NCBI GenBank assembly: GCA_036009625.1
Contig: DASYLJ010000120.1
Location: 19,264 to 83,263, forward strand
Source: DASYLJ01 sp036009625
GTDB taxonomy: Bacteria > Desulfobacterota > Binatia > DP-6
DNA: 64,000 nucleotides
Direction: 5' to 3'
The translations under genes were made by a program, and so were the position numbers. Below, piece after piece: positions 1 to 9,022 of this stretch. Positions within the stretch are counted from its first letter, which is position 1; every line of letters begins with the position of its first letter. Under the pieces are notes generated by a model that had not been told where the DNA came from, ran no database searches, and saw only the letters and a program-made list of their open reading frames with translations.

Positions 1-25
1 CGGATGCGTAGTGAGCGGAGAAGCG

Positions 26-1858
26 TCAGTCGCTGCCGCCACCCGCGCGCGGGTACCGTCGCGCCATCTCGGCCAGCATCCACTCCCGCGCCGTGGGATT
101 GCCGGCCACCACCTCCCGCAGCCGCTCGCGCGAGATGGCGTAGCTGATCACGTGCGTGATGGCGGTGACGGTGGCTGCGCGCACCGTATCGAGCAGCACG
201 CCACGCTCGCCGACGACATCGTCCTCGTCGATCAGGCCCGCACCCTTGCGACCGATCGTGACCACGGCCTGGCCTTCCTCGACGATGTAGCACTCCGGCG
301 ACTCGGCCCCTTCGCTGCACAGGAGGTCGCCGGGCTCGAACGTCATCGCATAGGCGGTGGCGGCAAGGCGCTCGAGCTCGGCCGGCGCGCAGCGCGCGAA
401 CAGGCTGTTCCGCGCCAGCAACGCCACGGTTGCGGCGAGACGCGCGCCGGTGCGCACGGGGACCGAGTCGTCGCGATGGGGATCCGTCTCGATGCGCGCG
501 CGCAGGTCGGCCCGCCAGCGCAGGTCGGCGGTGGCGTCGCCCGATCGCGGGCGCTGGGTCCCGTCGGTGGTCTCGGTCGCGGTCTGCGGCGGCGCAACCG
601 GCGCCGTGGCCGGGGCGGCCGCCGTCGTGTGCCCGGCGCCCGCACGACAGGTGACGTCGAGCGCGTGCAGCCCACGCAGGGTGAGGCGATCTTGGAACAC
701 CGGCTCGCCGTCGAGCGCGATGCGGTCGAAGCGCTGCACCAGCGTCCGGAACGTGATCTCGATCTCGGCCCGGGCCAGCGCGGCGCCGAGGCAGAAGTGC
801 ACACCGCCGCCGAACGTCAGCGGCTGCACCTCGGTGCGCGTGACGTCGAGCCGATCCGGGTGCTCGTAGCGACCCGGGTCGCGGTTGCCGGCGCCGAGGA
901 GCGCGAACACCTGCTCGCCGGCGGGGATCGTCACGCCCCCCACCTCGACCGCCGCCTCGGTGATGCGGCTCACCAGGTGCACCGCGCCGTCGTAGCGCAG
1001 GAGCTCGTCCGGGAGGTTCGCGACCAGCGATGGATCGCGCCGCAGCAGCGCGAGCTGCTCCGGATGACGCAGCAACGCGAGCAGCCCGTTGCCGAACAGG
1101 TTCGTCGTGGTCTCGAAGCCGGCCGCGAACAGCAGCGACGCCATGGTCGCGATCTCGTCGTCGCTGAGCCAGTCGCCGCCGACCTCGACGGTGGCGAGGT
1201 TGCTCAGGAGATCGTCGACGGGCCGACGACGCTTCTCGGCGATCAGCGCGAGGAAGTACGTCCGGATCTCGACCTGCGCCGCGTCGGCCCCGGCCAACTG
1301 CTCCGCAGTCGGCTGCATCTCGAGGATGGCGACGAGATTGCGCACCAGGACCCGGAAGCGCGGATGGTCGGCGCGCGGCACGCCGAGCATCTCGCCGATG
1401 ATGGTCACCGGGAGGGGAAACCCGACCGCCTCGAGGACGTTGCCGCCACCGGCTTCGGCGATCGGCTCGAGCAGATCGCCGACGACCCGCGCGATCACCG
1501 GCTTCAGGTTCTCGATCATCCGCGGCGTGAACGACTTGCTGACGAGCTTGCGAAGTCGTGAGTGCTCGGGGCCCGTCGTATTCAATATGGAGTGCTCGCC
1601 GGCGGTGAGCGAGGGGTGCTCGCGCCAGTCGGGCCCGAACCGTTGCGCGACCTGTCGGGCATAGTCCTTGCCGAGCCGAGGGTCGCGGGCCGCCGCCCAG
1701 CAGTCGTCGTAGCGGCTCAGCACCCACATCCCGAGGGCGCTGCGATGGACCGGCTGTGCCTCTCGCAGCTGGTGGTAAAGCGGATACGGGTTCGAGCGGC
1801 CTTCGGTCGTGAAGAAGAGCTGGGTGAAGACGGCATCGGCGGTCGCGGCGGCGTCCAT
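26..1858 (-). CDS. Cytochrome P450 fused to a C-terminal cyclic-nucleotide-binding domain
   Basis: The first ~410 residues are a bacterial class I-type P450: an oxygen-binding I-helix (AGFETTT), an ExxR motif (ELLRYD) and the haem loop FGGGVHFCLG with the ligand Cys at about residue 356. After an Ala/Thr/Pro-rich linker, residues ~480-600 form a CRP/CNB-type beta-roll (LFARCAPAELERLA, then FEPGDLLCSEG, then VVGERGVLLDTVRAATV). Such domains sense cyclic nucleotides or act as a regulatory fold, so activity may be gated by a ligand. This pairing is inferred to be regulatory; the P450 substrate is unknown. I chose the ATG at 1858, which has GAGG five bases upstream; the frame stays open 13 codons further. 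It is divergent from the giant secreted protein at 1974. No ferredoxin or reductase partner is adjacent. P450 identity is near certain, CNB strongly supported. Confidence 0.9.
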   Translation of the reverse strand: MDAAATADAVFTQLFFTTEGRSNPYPLYHQLREAQPVHRSALGMWVLSRYDDCWAAARDPRLGKDYARQVAQRFGPDWREHPSLTAGEHSILNTTGPEHSRLRKLVSKSFTPRMIENLKPVIARVVGDLLEPIAEAGGGNVLEAVGFPLPVTIIGEMLGVPRADHPRFRVLVRNLVAILEMQPTAEQLAGADAAQVEIRTYFLALIAEKRRRPVDDLLSNLATVEVGGDWLSDDEIATMASLLFAAGFETTTNLFGNGLLALLRHPEQLALLRRDPSLVANLPDELLRYDGAVHLVSRITEAAVEVGGVTIPAGEQVFALLGAGNRDPGRYEHPDRLDVTRTEVQPLTFGGGVHFCLGAALARAEIEITFRTLVQRFDRIALDGEPVFQDRLTLRGLHALDVTCRAGAGHTTAAAPATAPVAPPQTATETTDGTQRPRSGDATADLRWRADLRARIETDPHRDDSVPVRTGARLAATVALLARNSLFARCAPAELERLAATAYAMTFEPGDLLCSEGAESPECYIVEEGQAVVTIGRKGAGLIDEDDVVGERGVLLDTVRAATVTAITHVISYAISRERLREVVAGNPTAREWMLAEMARRYPRAGGGSD

Positions 1859-1973
1859 GGAGCCTCGCTGATGGCATGACAGAGACTGGTCGAGCAATCC
1901 TCGTTGGATCGCCAGTTGCTCGACTCAAAAACTTCTTGTGTGCGGAGGAAAACGCGGGGTACGACTCCGCTCC

Positions 1974-4900
1974 ATGCGCGCGCGATTGACCGGGTGGCCC
2001 TGTGCGTTCGGTGTCTTCCTGCTGGGCCTTGCCATGGCGGGTGCGCAGGACGCGCGGGCGGCCTGCAATCTCATCCCCGGGACGGCGAGGACGTTCGGGG
2101 CCACTCTCGGCGCGACGAACCGCCCGTTCGCAGCGCCGGGCGAGCGCGTCGAGCTCCGCCTCCGCGATTGCGACGCGTCGAGCGGATTCCTCCCCGCTGG
2201 CACCGATCACGTCGTCACGCTGCTCTTCAAGCCCACGTCGGGTGCGAACCTCCGGGCGGTGGTCGTCGCCGCCGACTGCGGCCCGATCGACATGACCGCC
2301 TGCAGCAACGCGCCGAATGTGGTGTCGGCCACCTGCATCCAGGCGACGCCCGCCACGCTGCAGACTCGCATCGACGTCGACCAGGGCGACCGTCGCCTGT
2401 CGTTCGCCTTCCCCGACACCGACGCGATCCTCGCCCCCGACGCCGACGACGTGACGCTCGCCGGTCCAGTGGCGATCGGGGTCACGGCCGCCGGCGCGCC
2501 GCCCGCCTGCGGGCTCGCGACCGGGACGTGCGCGACCCAGTCCGGCCTGCTCGCCTGCGTCGACGCGCTCTACGCCAACGATGGCGCCTGCGGCAGCGCG
2601 GCTCTCGACGCCCGCTTCACGCACTTCACGGCGCTGCCGCCGCCCAACGACTTCCAGGCCGACTGCTTTCGCGAAGGCCCGCCGTGCACTGCCACGGCTA
2701 CCGAGACGCGCGCGGCGATCGACGCCGCCGGTAACCTGCTCATCCCGATGGGCTGGGGCGGCGTGCTGGTGCAGGACGGCGGCGTGCCGGTGCCGCGTCT
2801 GATTCGCACCCGCTTCGGCTCGCCGTTGCCGTTCACCATTCCCGGGCAGGTGTTCCTGCGCTCGTTCACTCCGGAAGGCGGCCTGCTGCCGCCGATCCTC
2901 GAGCCGCAGCTCGATCCAACGGTCGCGGCGCCGGACGTGGTGACGTTCTTCGGCTCCGTCGACGCACCGTACACGATCATCTCGGTTGCGCGCCGTCACG
3001 GCACGTGTGCCGGCGGCGACGAGGCCGGCGCGCGCTGCACCACGGACGTCGACTGCAAAGGCGGCGCCTGCGCCACCTCCTGCGTCGACGCACCGGCGAC
3101 GCCGTGTACCACCGACGGCCAGTGCCCGAGCGGCGCCTGCGGACGCCTCTTCGACTTCGGTCCGCTGGTGGCAGGCGGCGCCCCCGTCGTCCTGCCGCGC
3201 GCGGTGCCGCGCTTCTGCCAGTTGCCGCCGCACGCGACCTGCGCCGGTCCCGGCGACTGCGCGGGCGTCGGCAACGCCTGCGTGGCCTACGCCTTCGAGG
3301 CCACCACCCCCGTCCCGCTCGACGGTCTCGCCGCCAGCCAGACGGCGCGGACGTTCACGATCAGCGAATCCATCGACGGCATCGACCGCAACGGCGACGG
3401 CGACACCACCGACTCGGTGATGACGTTGCGCGATCGCTCCACCGGTGTGAGCGACCTCCTCGGGGCCGCCGCCGGTTGCGGCATTCCCGGTTCGCCCGAG
3501 GGCCGCGCGGCGGTGCGCGTCCAGCAGCCGCCGTTCAGCTTCCCGGCGGTGTCGGTCGAGGACGACGTGCTCGCCTTCCTCGAATCCGAGAGCGGCCAGC
3601 TCGCGTGCGATCAGAACGACGACGACGACGTCGCCGACGGCATCTTGCGCGTATTCCGTCTGGGCGCCGGCGAAACACCGATCATGATCCCGCGCGCGAT
3701 CGACGTCGCTCCGCGCATCGATGGGTCGCCGCTGAAGGTGTCGAACGGCCGCGTGTACGTGCGCACCGGCGAGGCCGACATGGCGACACACGACGTGGTG
3801 CGCGCGAGCGAGGCGTTCGGCGGCGGCGACAGCACGATGCCCATGGGCTTCGTGGCGTCGCGCTCGCCAGCCTCGGTCTCCGGCGACGGGTCGCTCGTGG
3901 TGTTCTCGTCGTACGCCAGCGACCACGTCGCGCCGGGACTCGACACGGGCGAGCAGGACGTCTTCGTGCGCGACGTCGCCACCGGCACCACCGTCCGCGT
4001 GAGCGACAAGTTCGACGGCACCACCGTCTTCGGGCTCGCCGGAGACCAGGGCGCGGACATCTCTCGCAACGGGCGTTACGTCGCCTTCAACAGCGAAAAA
4101 TGCAGCCTGCTCCCGGTCGCCGACGACTTCCCCTGCAACATCGACGACATCTTCGTCCGTGACCTCGTCTCCGGCACGAGCGAGCTGGGCAGCGTCGCTG
4201 CCGATGGCACCTTTCCGAACAACGAGTCGCGCAACCCCGTCCTGTCGGCCGACGGCCGCTTCCTCGCCTACGTGAGCAAGGCTTCCGACATCGTCGCGGG
4301 CGACACCAACGGCAGCGGGCCGGACATCTTCGTGCGCGACCGCTGCGTCGCCGACGGCGTCGCCGTGCCCGGTTGCACGCCGACCACCGAGCTGGTCTCG
4401 AAGTCCACCGGCGGCGTCCAGGATCCCAGCCCGGCGTTCGGGCCGCCCGAGATCGTGATGAGCGCGGACGGTCGGTTCGTCGCCTGGGTCTCCTTCTGGA
4501 ATTTCGTCACCAACACCGCCGATCCGAACATCCAGCACGTGTGGCTCCGCGACCGCCTGCTCGGCACCACCTCGAAGGTGTTGCGGGCCTTCGATGGCGG
4601 CGAGCTCGACGACATCGTCGGCAACGTGGTCGGCATCTCGGACGACGGGCGCTACCTCGCCTACCAGGCGTTCACGACCAACCTGATCGCGCCGGGGAAG
4701 GACACCAACAGCCAGCGCGACATCTTCGTGACGGATCGCCTCCTCGGGGTGAACGAGCGCGTCAACGTGACCAGCGACGGCCTGCAGTCGACCGGCATCA
4801 CCGCGGCGGCCCCGCCGCACGCGTTATCCGCCGACGGCCGCTTCGTGAGCTTCTACGCGTTCAGCACGCCGCTGCCGGGAACGGTCGGATGGGGGTACGT

Positions 4901-6971
4901 GCGTGACCGGGCCAGCGGCACGACGATCACCGTCGATGGCCTGGCCGATGGAACGCCGTCGAACGCGACCAACTTCGGCGTCGGCCCCGTCCTGATCTCG
5001 GCCGACGGCCGGACCGTCGTCTTCCGCTCGGACGCGACGAACCTGCTCGGCCCCGGCGGCGACGGCAACGCCGACTTCGACGTCTTCGTGCGCGCCGCGG
5101 ACGCCGCCGATCCCAACGGCATCGACCCGCTCCTCTTCCCGAACGGCGCACTCGACGACACCGTGCTCGAGGTCGTCGACGCGATGACGGGTTCCGTCAC
5201 CACGCACTGCCCGGCCGGCGACGTGTCGGTTGCGGGTGACGTCGCGGTTTATCTGCGGCCCGAATCCGCCGTCGGCACGCCCGCGTGCCCGGGCGGCTCG
5301 CTCAACGGCGACGGCGACCTCGACGACGAGGTCGTGCAGCTCGTCGAGGGCGCCGGCCCGACGCAGAGCCTCGGCCTCGCCGTCACCACGGCCGTTGCCT
5401 CCCCGGCGATCGTCGCCGCCCTCGTGCCGGAGGCCGGCCAGAACGCCATCCTCAACGCCGACGGCGACACCGACGACACCGTGCTGCACGTCTTCACGCT
5501 CGCCGGCGGCACGTGGGCCAACGTCGGGCAGGCGGCAGACGCACTCGCGGCGTCCGGTGACCGCGTCGCCTTCGTCACGCCCGAGGCGGCGCAGGACGAC
5601 GGCTCGCTGAACGGCGATGGCGACACCACCGACCGCGTCGCGCAGGTGTACGACGCCGCAACCGCGACGACGCGGAACGTCGGCCAGTCAGTCGCGGACT
5701 TCGTGCTCGGCAACGCCACCGGCACGGTGTGCGGCACGCGCCATCTTCTCGCCATCCGCTCGCCGGAGTCGGCGCAGGGCGCGACGGTACGCAACGGCGA
5801 CGGCGACGTGCTCGACGACGTGCTCGTCGTCTACGACTTCGAGACCGACACCGTGGTCGACGTCGGGCAGGCCGTCACGCCGTGCCGCCTCGAGGCGTGC
5901 GACCCGAGCACGCCGTACCGGGTGAACGGCGGCGAGGTGCGCTTCCTCACCTTCGAGACCGAGCAGAGCCAGGATCTCGACGGCAACGGCAGCATCGGCG
6001 GCCTCGTGCTGCAGAGCTTCGACGCCTGCACCGGCGTCGTGCGCGTGATCGGCGCCGTCGATCCCGACTCGAAGTCCGACCCGCTCGCGATCGTCGACGA
6101 CAGCCAGGTGTTCTCCACTCCGGCCGGTCGCTGCGCCGCCGACCCCGCGATTCCGTGCAGCGCGGAGGCCGATTGCGACGCCGGCAGCTTCTGCAACGTC
6201 GTCACCAGCCAGTGCACGCTCACCACGCCGGCGACGTGCCGCACCACGGGCGACTGCCCGAGCACCTCGACGTGTGTCCCGCAGCGGGTCACGGTGGGTG
6301 CGCCGGTGCGCGATCTCGACGACGACGGCGCGCCCGACGCGTTCGACAACTGCCCCGCGGCGCCGAATCCGTTGCAGGCCGATGCGGATTTCGACGGCGT
6401 CGGCGACGCCTGCGACGCGGCCACGATCCCCGTGTGCGCTCCCGAGCCGCGCTCCGACTGCCGGACGCCGGTCGCCGCGCTCAAGTCGCCGCTCGTGATC
6501 AGCGACGCCGCCGTCGCCACGAAGGACAAGATCACGTGGAAGTGGGTCTCGGGTGCCGCCACCACGGCCGCCGACCTCGGCAACCCCGTCACCACCGACG
6601 ACTACCGCCTGTGCGTGTACGGCGGCACGCCGGGATCGCCGATTGCCCAAGTCGACCTACCCGCCGGCGGCACCTGCGCGGGCAAGCCGTGCTGGAAGGC
6701 GCTCGGCTCGCCGGCCGGTGCCAAGGGCTTCAAGTACGCGAGCAAGACCCTCGGCACGCTGTCGCTGAAGCCCGGCCTCGCCGGCAAGGCGAAGATCACC
6801 TTCGTGGGGAAGGGCCCGGTATTCCAGCCGCCGGCGCTTCCAGCGCAGCTCCCCCTACGGGTGCAGCTGACGGGCGCCGGGCGGTGCTGGGAGACGATCT
6901 ATGCGCCGGCTGGCGTATCGGTGAACGGCCCGACGCAGCTGAAGGCGAAGGGTCCGCCGCCCGGGCCTTGA
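1974..6971 (+). CDS. Giant secreted PD40-propeller / TSP3 protein with C-terminal module A
   Basis: About 1665 residues. A signal peptide (MRARLTGWPC start, hydrophobic core, Ala-rich cleavage site) is followed by a beta-rich N-terminal region beginning ACNLIPGT. A Cys-rich insert lies at ~residues 340-390. TolB/PD40-type propeller repeats span ~630-1040 (recurring SADGRF-hAY-S and DIFVRD). Several NGDGD-type calcium-loop repeats lie at ~1105-1280. A thrombospondin type-3 segment (DLDDDGAPDAFDNCP) lies at ~1446-1482. The last ~175 residues are module A (DCR..., LCVY, PAGG-C, CWK-GSPAGAKG), shared with the protease at 22768. The gene at 51040 is a full-length paralogue in the same domain order but with a different tail. 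Expected location is the cell surface or outside, with calcium-stabilised repeats; no enzymatic motif is visible. The start is uncertain: a GTG at 1938 is in frame and the purine-rich stretch at 1944-1951 is too far from 1974. Confidence 0.85.
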   Translation: MRARLTGWPCAFGVFLLGLAMAGAQDARAACNLIPGTARTFGATLGATNRPFAAPGERVELRLRDCDASSGFLPAGTDHVVTLLFKPTSGANLRAVVVAADCGPIDMTACSNAPNVVSATCIQATPATLQTRIDVDQGDRRLSFAFPDTDAILAPDADDVTLAGPVAIGVTAAGAPPACGLATGTCATQSGLLACVDALYANDGACGSAALDARFTHFTALPPPNDFQADCFREGPPCTATATETRAAIDAAGNLLIPMGWGGVLVQDGGVPVPRLIRTRFGSPLPFTIPGQVFLRSFTPEGGLLPPILEPQLDPTVAAPDVVTFFGSVDAPYTIISVARRHGTCAGGDEAGARCTTDVDCKGGACATSCVDAPATPCTTDGQCPSGACGRLFDFGPLVAGGAPVVLPRAVPRFCQLPPHATCAGPGDCAGVGNACVAYAFEATTPVPLDGLAASQTARTFTISESIDGIDRNGDGDTTDSVMTLRDRSTGVSDLLGAAAGCGIPGSPEGRAAVRVQQPPFSFPAVSVEDDVLAFLESESGQLACDQNDDDDVADGILRVFRLGAGETPIMIPRAIDVAPRIDGSPLKVSNGRVYVRTGEADMATHDVVRASEAFGGGDSTMPMGFVASRSPASVSGDGSLVVFSSYASDHVAPGLDTGEQDVFVRDVATGTTVRVSDKFDGTTVFGLAGDQGADISRNGRYVAFNSEKCSLLPVADDFPCNIDDIFVRDLVSGTSELGSVAADGTFPNNESRNPVLSADGRFLAYVSKASDIVAGDTNGSGPDIFVRDRCVADGVAVPGCTPTTELVSKSTGGVQDPSPAFGPPEIVMSADGRFVAWVSFWNFVTNTADPNIQHVWLRDRLLGTTSKVLRAFDGGELDDIVGNVVGISDDGRYLAYQAFTTNLIAPGKDTNSQRDIFVTDRLLGVNERVNVTSDGLQSTGITAAAPPHALSADGRFVSFYAFSTPLPGTVGWGYVRDRASGTTITVDGLADGTPSNATNFGVGPVLISADGRTVVFRSDATNLLGPGGDGNADFDVFVRAADAADPNGIDPLLFPNGALDDTVLEVVDAMTGSVTTHCPAGDVSVAGDVAVYLRPESAVGTPACPGGSLNGDGDLDDEVVQLVEGAGPTQSLGLAVTTAVASPAIVAALVPEAGQNAILNADGDTDDTVLHVFTLAGGTWANVGQAADALAASGDRVAFVTPEAAQDDGSLNGDGDTTDRVAQVYDAATATTRNVGQSVADFVLGNATGTVCGTRHLLAIRSPESAQGATVRNGDGDVLDDVLVVYDFETDTVVDVGQAVTPCRLEACDPSTPYRVNGGEVRFLTFETEQSQDLDGNGSIGGLVLQSFDACTGVVRVIGAVDPDSKSDPLAIVDDSQVFSTPAGRCAADPAIPCSAEADCDAGSFCNVVTSQCTLTTPATCRTTGDCPSTSTCVPQRVTVGAPVRDLDDDGAPDAFDNCPAAPNPLQADADFDGVGDACDAATIPVCAPEPRSDCRTPVAALKSPLVISDAAVATKDKITWKWVSGAATTAADLGNPVTTDDYRLCVYGGTPGSPIAQVDLPAGGTCAGKPCWKALGSPAGAKGFKYASKTLGTLSLKPGLAGKAKITFVGKGPVFQPPALPAQLPLRVQLTGAGRCWETIYAPAGVSVNGPTQLKAKGPPPGP

Positions 6972-7202
6972 GGGCGCTGGTCCGAGCCGAACGGGACGAA
7001 CGCATCGGCATTCATCGCGTCGCGACGTCCGCGCACGATGTCGTCGCCGGCCGCATGGACGACGACCACGCTGCCAAGCGGCGACGCTCGGCGCGCTACG
7101 CGGGCCCGATGACGGACGTCAACGAGGTTTCGGCGCGCGGATCAGGTGCCGGATCGCCGGCCATTCGTCGAACGGCGATGGCCACCGCTCCGAGAGGGTC
7201 CG

Positions 7203-7517
7203 TCAGTCCTCGTCCTCGTCGTCCGGGATGTCGTTCGGGTTCTCGAACGGTTCGGCCGAAGCCGGCTTGTCGGTCGTGATGGAGCCGTCGCTCTCGCGTG
7301 CCTGGGTCCCGGCCTCGGTGTCGTTGGCCCGCTCGCCGTCGTACCGCTCGTTCCCGAATGTGCCTCCACGCTGCCAGCCGTCGCCTTGCGCGAGCCGTTC
7401 GTCGGCTGGCTGGTCGGTTCCCGGCTGAACGGCGGGATCGCTCGGGGCAGAATGGGCCAGGCAGGTTGCCGCCCCCAGAGCGACGGTGGTCAGCAGCACT
7501 CGAAGCAGATGCGTCAT
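7203..7517 (-). CDS. Small secreted acidic low-complexity protein
   Basis: 104 residues. A clear signal peptide (MTHLLRVLLTTVALGAATCLAHS) is followed by a hydrophilic, Gly/Asp/Glu-rich, probably disordered body that ends in an acidic tail, DIPDDEDED. The ATG at 7517 is preceded by a strong GAGGAGGAGAGG ribosome-binding site, which fixes the start; a longer in-frame extension is not supported. No family recognised. It could bind cations or act as an exported filler or chaperone-like peptide, but nothing in the sequence proves this. The next gene on the same strand starts at 8910 and ends at 7687, so the two may be co-transcribed. Confidence 0.6.
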   Translation of the reverse strand: MTHLLRVLLTTVALGAATCLAHSAPSDPAVQPGTDQPADERLAQGDGWQRGGTFGNERYDGERANDTEAGTQARESDGSITTDKPASAEPFENPNDIPDDEDED

Positions 7518-7686
7518 CCTCTCCTCCTCACAGCACGTGGGCCTGATGGCCAGCGGATCCGAGGGTAGTGCGAAGCCTGCCGAGTGACCAGCACCGCCGC
7601 TCTTTTCGTGGGTATCGGCAGAATCGGGTGCGGGCACGAATGGCGGGCGGCTCGCCGGCGCGTCGGAGGGGTATCCGCACTCGGCA

Positions 7687-8910
7687 CTAGCCATGCCGGC
7701 CGCGTGCGGCGCCCTCGGCGACGTTCGGGTCGGTCAGCAACCGGCGCGCGAGGCCGAGCCCGATCTTGACGATCGTGCGCTGCGCGTCGCGGCAGGCGAT
7801 GCCCGGGAGCGGCTCGCGGCTGTCACACAGGTCGTCGCTCTGCAGCTGCACCACGACCGCCGATCGGCTGCTCGGCGAGGTGACGACGACGGTCGGAAGA
7901 AACGCCATGCCGTGGCCCACGACGACGACGGTGAAGTACTCGGCTTCGGGCCCGGAGCGCGTGCGGCGGTGTCCCGGGCGCAGCACCGGGAGCCGCTCGA
8001 ACGCGGCATCCGGCGTCGTTCCCATCGAGAAGAGGATCTCCGCCGGCCGCGCGCGGGCATCGCACACCTCGGACCATCGCAGCTCGGTCGCGCGGTCGCA
8101 GACGGTGGCCACGAGGGCTCCGCGTTGGTTCGGCGCGGCGAGTGGGAGCGAGGCGCTGACAGCGCAGTTCGCCTGGGCGATGCCGGGCTCGTGGTCGCCA
8201 GGCTGGGGCGGCACTTGGCCCAGGACAACGGTCGGTCTCTCCCGGGGATGGTGCGGCACACGGGCGGGCTCTTCGCCGTGGGTGCTCGCCGAGACGACGT
8301 CGGCGAAGATGCGCTCCAACGCGGCGGACGTGACGCCCGGCGCCGGCGACTCGCCCACGGGCGGCGGCGAGCCGTCGGCGGAACAGGCGAAAGCCGTCGA
8401 CGGCGCGGGGCTGGGCATGGCGGGCACGGGATCGATCCGTTCGACACCGACGCAGCCGTCCGCGTTCCGCGAGCCGTAGTACTCGCACGACGGACCAGTC
8501 GCCAGACCGCCGTTCACCTCGACGACCTGCAGGACTTCCGTCCGCCGCGTCGGGACGCCGTCGCGGAAGGTGATCTCCGTCCATTCGGGTCCGACCGCGA
8601 CGTTGTCATGGATCGTTCCGCGATACAGCGTCTTGCGTCCCCGATAGACGAACACCTCCTCGGTGTCGGAGGTGCGCCGGCGCTCGTCCGGGTCTCCGTA
8701 CTTCTTCATGATGTCGCGGACGGTCCAGCCCCGCTGGATGTCGTTGATCGCTTTCCGGGCGAGATAGAGGCGGCCGTTCCACACCGCCATCTGGTCCGCC
8801 CATTGCGCCGCGCCGATCCGAGAGTCCTGCGAGCGCCGCTCCGAGAGATAGTCCGCCCGCACCGGAACGCCAGCGAGCAGCACGGCCATGGTCGTCACCA
8901 GCCACCGCAT
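7687..8910 (-). CDS. Secreted protein of unknown function
   Basis: 407 residues. The N-terminus is a signal peptide (MRWLVTTMAVLLAGVPVRA). Residues ~55-125 contain a compact segment (WTVRDIMKKYGDPDERRR, then EVFVYRGRKTLY and EITFRDGVPTR) that faintly recalls SmpA/BamE-type folds, in which a helix pair precedes a short beta-sheet; this resemblance is weak. The middle is Pro/Ala-rich and probably a linker. The C-terminal half is beta-rich with paired cysteines. No catalytic motif is recognised. It lies in a minus-strand run of exported proteins (7203-11800), suggesting an envelope or extracellular role. Confidence 0.7.
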   Translation of the reverse strand: MRWLVTTMAVLLAGVPVRADYLSERRSQDSRIGAAQWADQMAVWNGRLYLARKAINDIQRGWTVRDIMKKYGDPDERRRTSDTEEVFVYRGRKTLYRGTIHDNVAVGPEWTEITFRDGVPTRRTEVLQVVEVNGGLATGPSCEYYGSRNADGCVGVERIDPVPAMPSPAPSTAFACSADGSPPPVGESPAPGVTSAALERIFADVVSASTHGEEPARVPHHPRERPTVVLGQVPPQPGDHEPGIAQANCAVSASLPLAAPNQRGALVATVCDRATELRWSEVCDARARPAEILFSMGTTPDAAFERLPVLRPGHRRTRSGPEAEYFTVVVVGHGMAFLPTVVVTSPSSRSAVVVQLQSDDLCDSREPLPGIACRDAQRTIVKIGLGLARRLLTDPNVAEGAARGRHG

Positions 8911-9022
8911 GGAGCCACGGTAGAGACCAACCAGGCGAATCGCGAGCAGCGCCCACAGAAAGACGCCAAGCGTCCTTCAGCAGCTTTTCGAGCCCGATGG
9001 CCGGCCCGTGTCGCGCGGCCGC

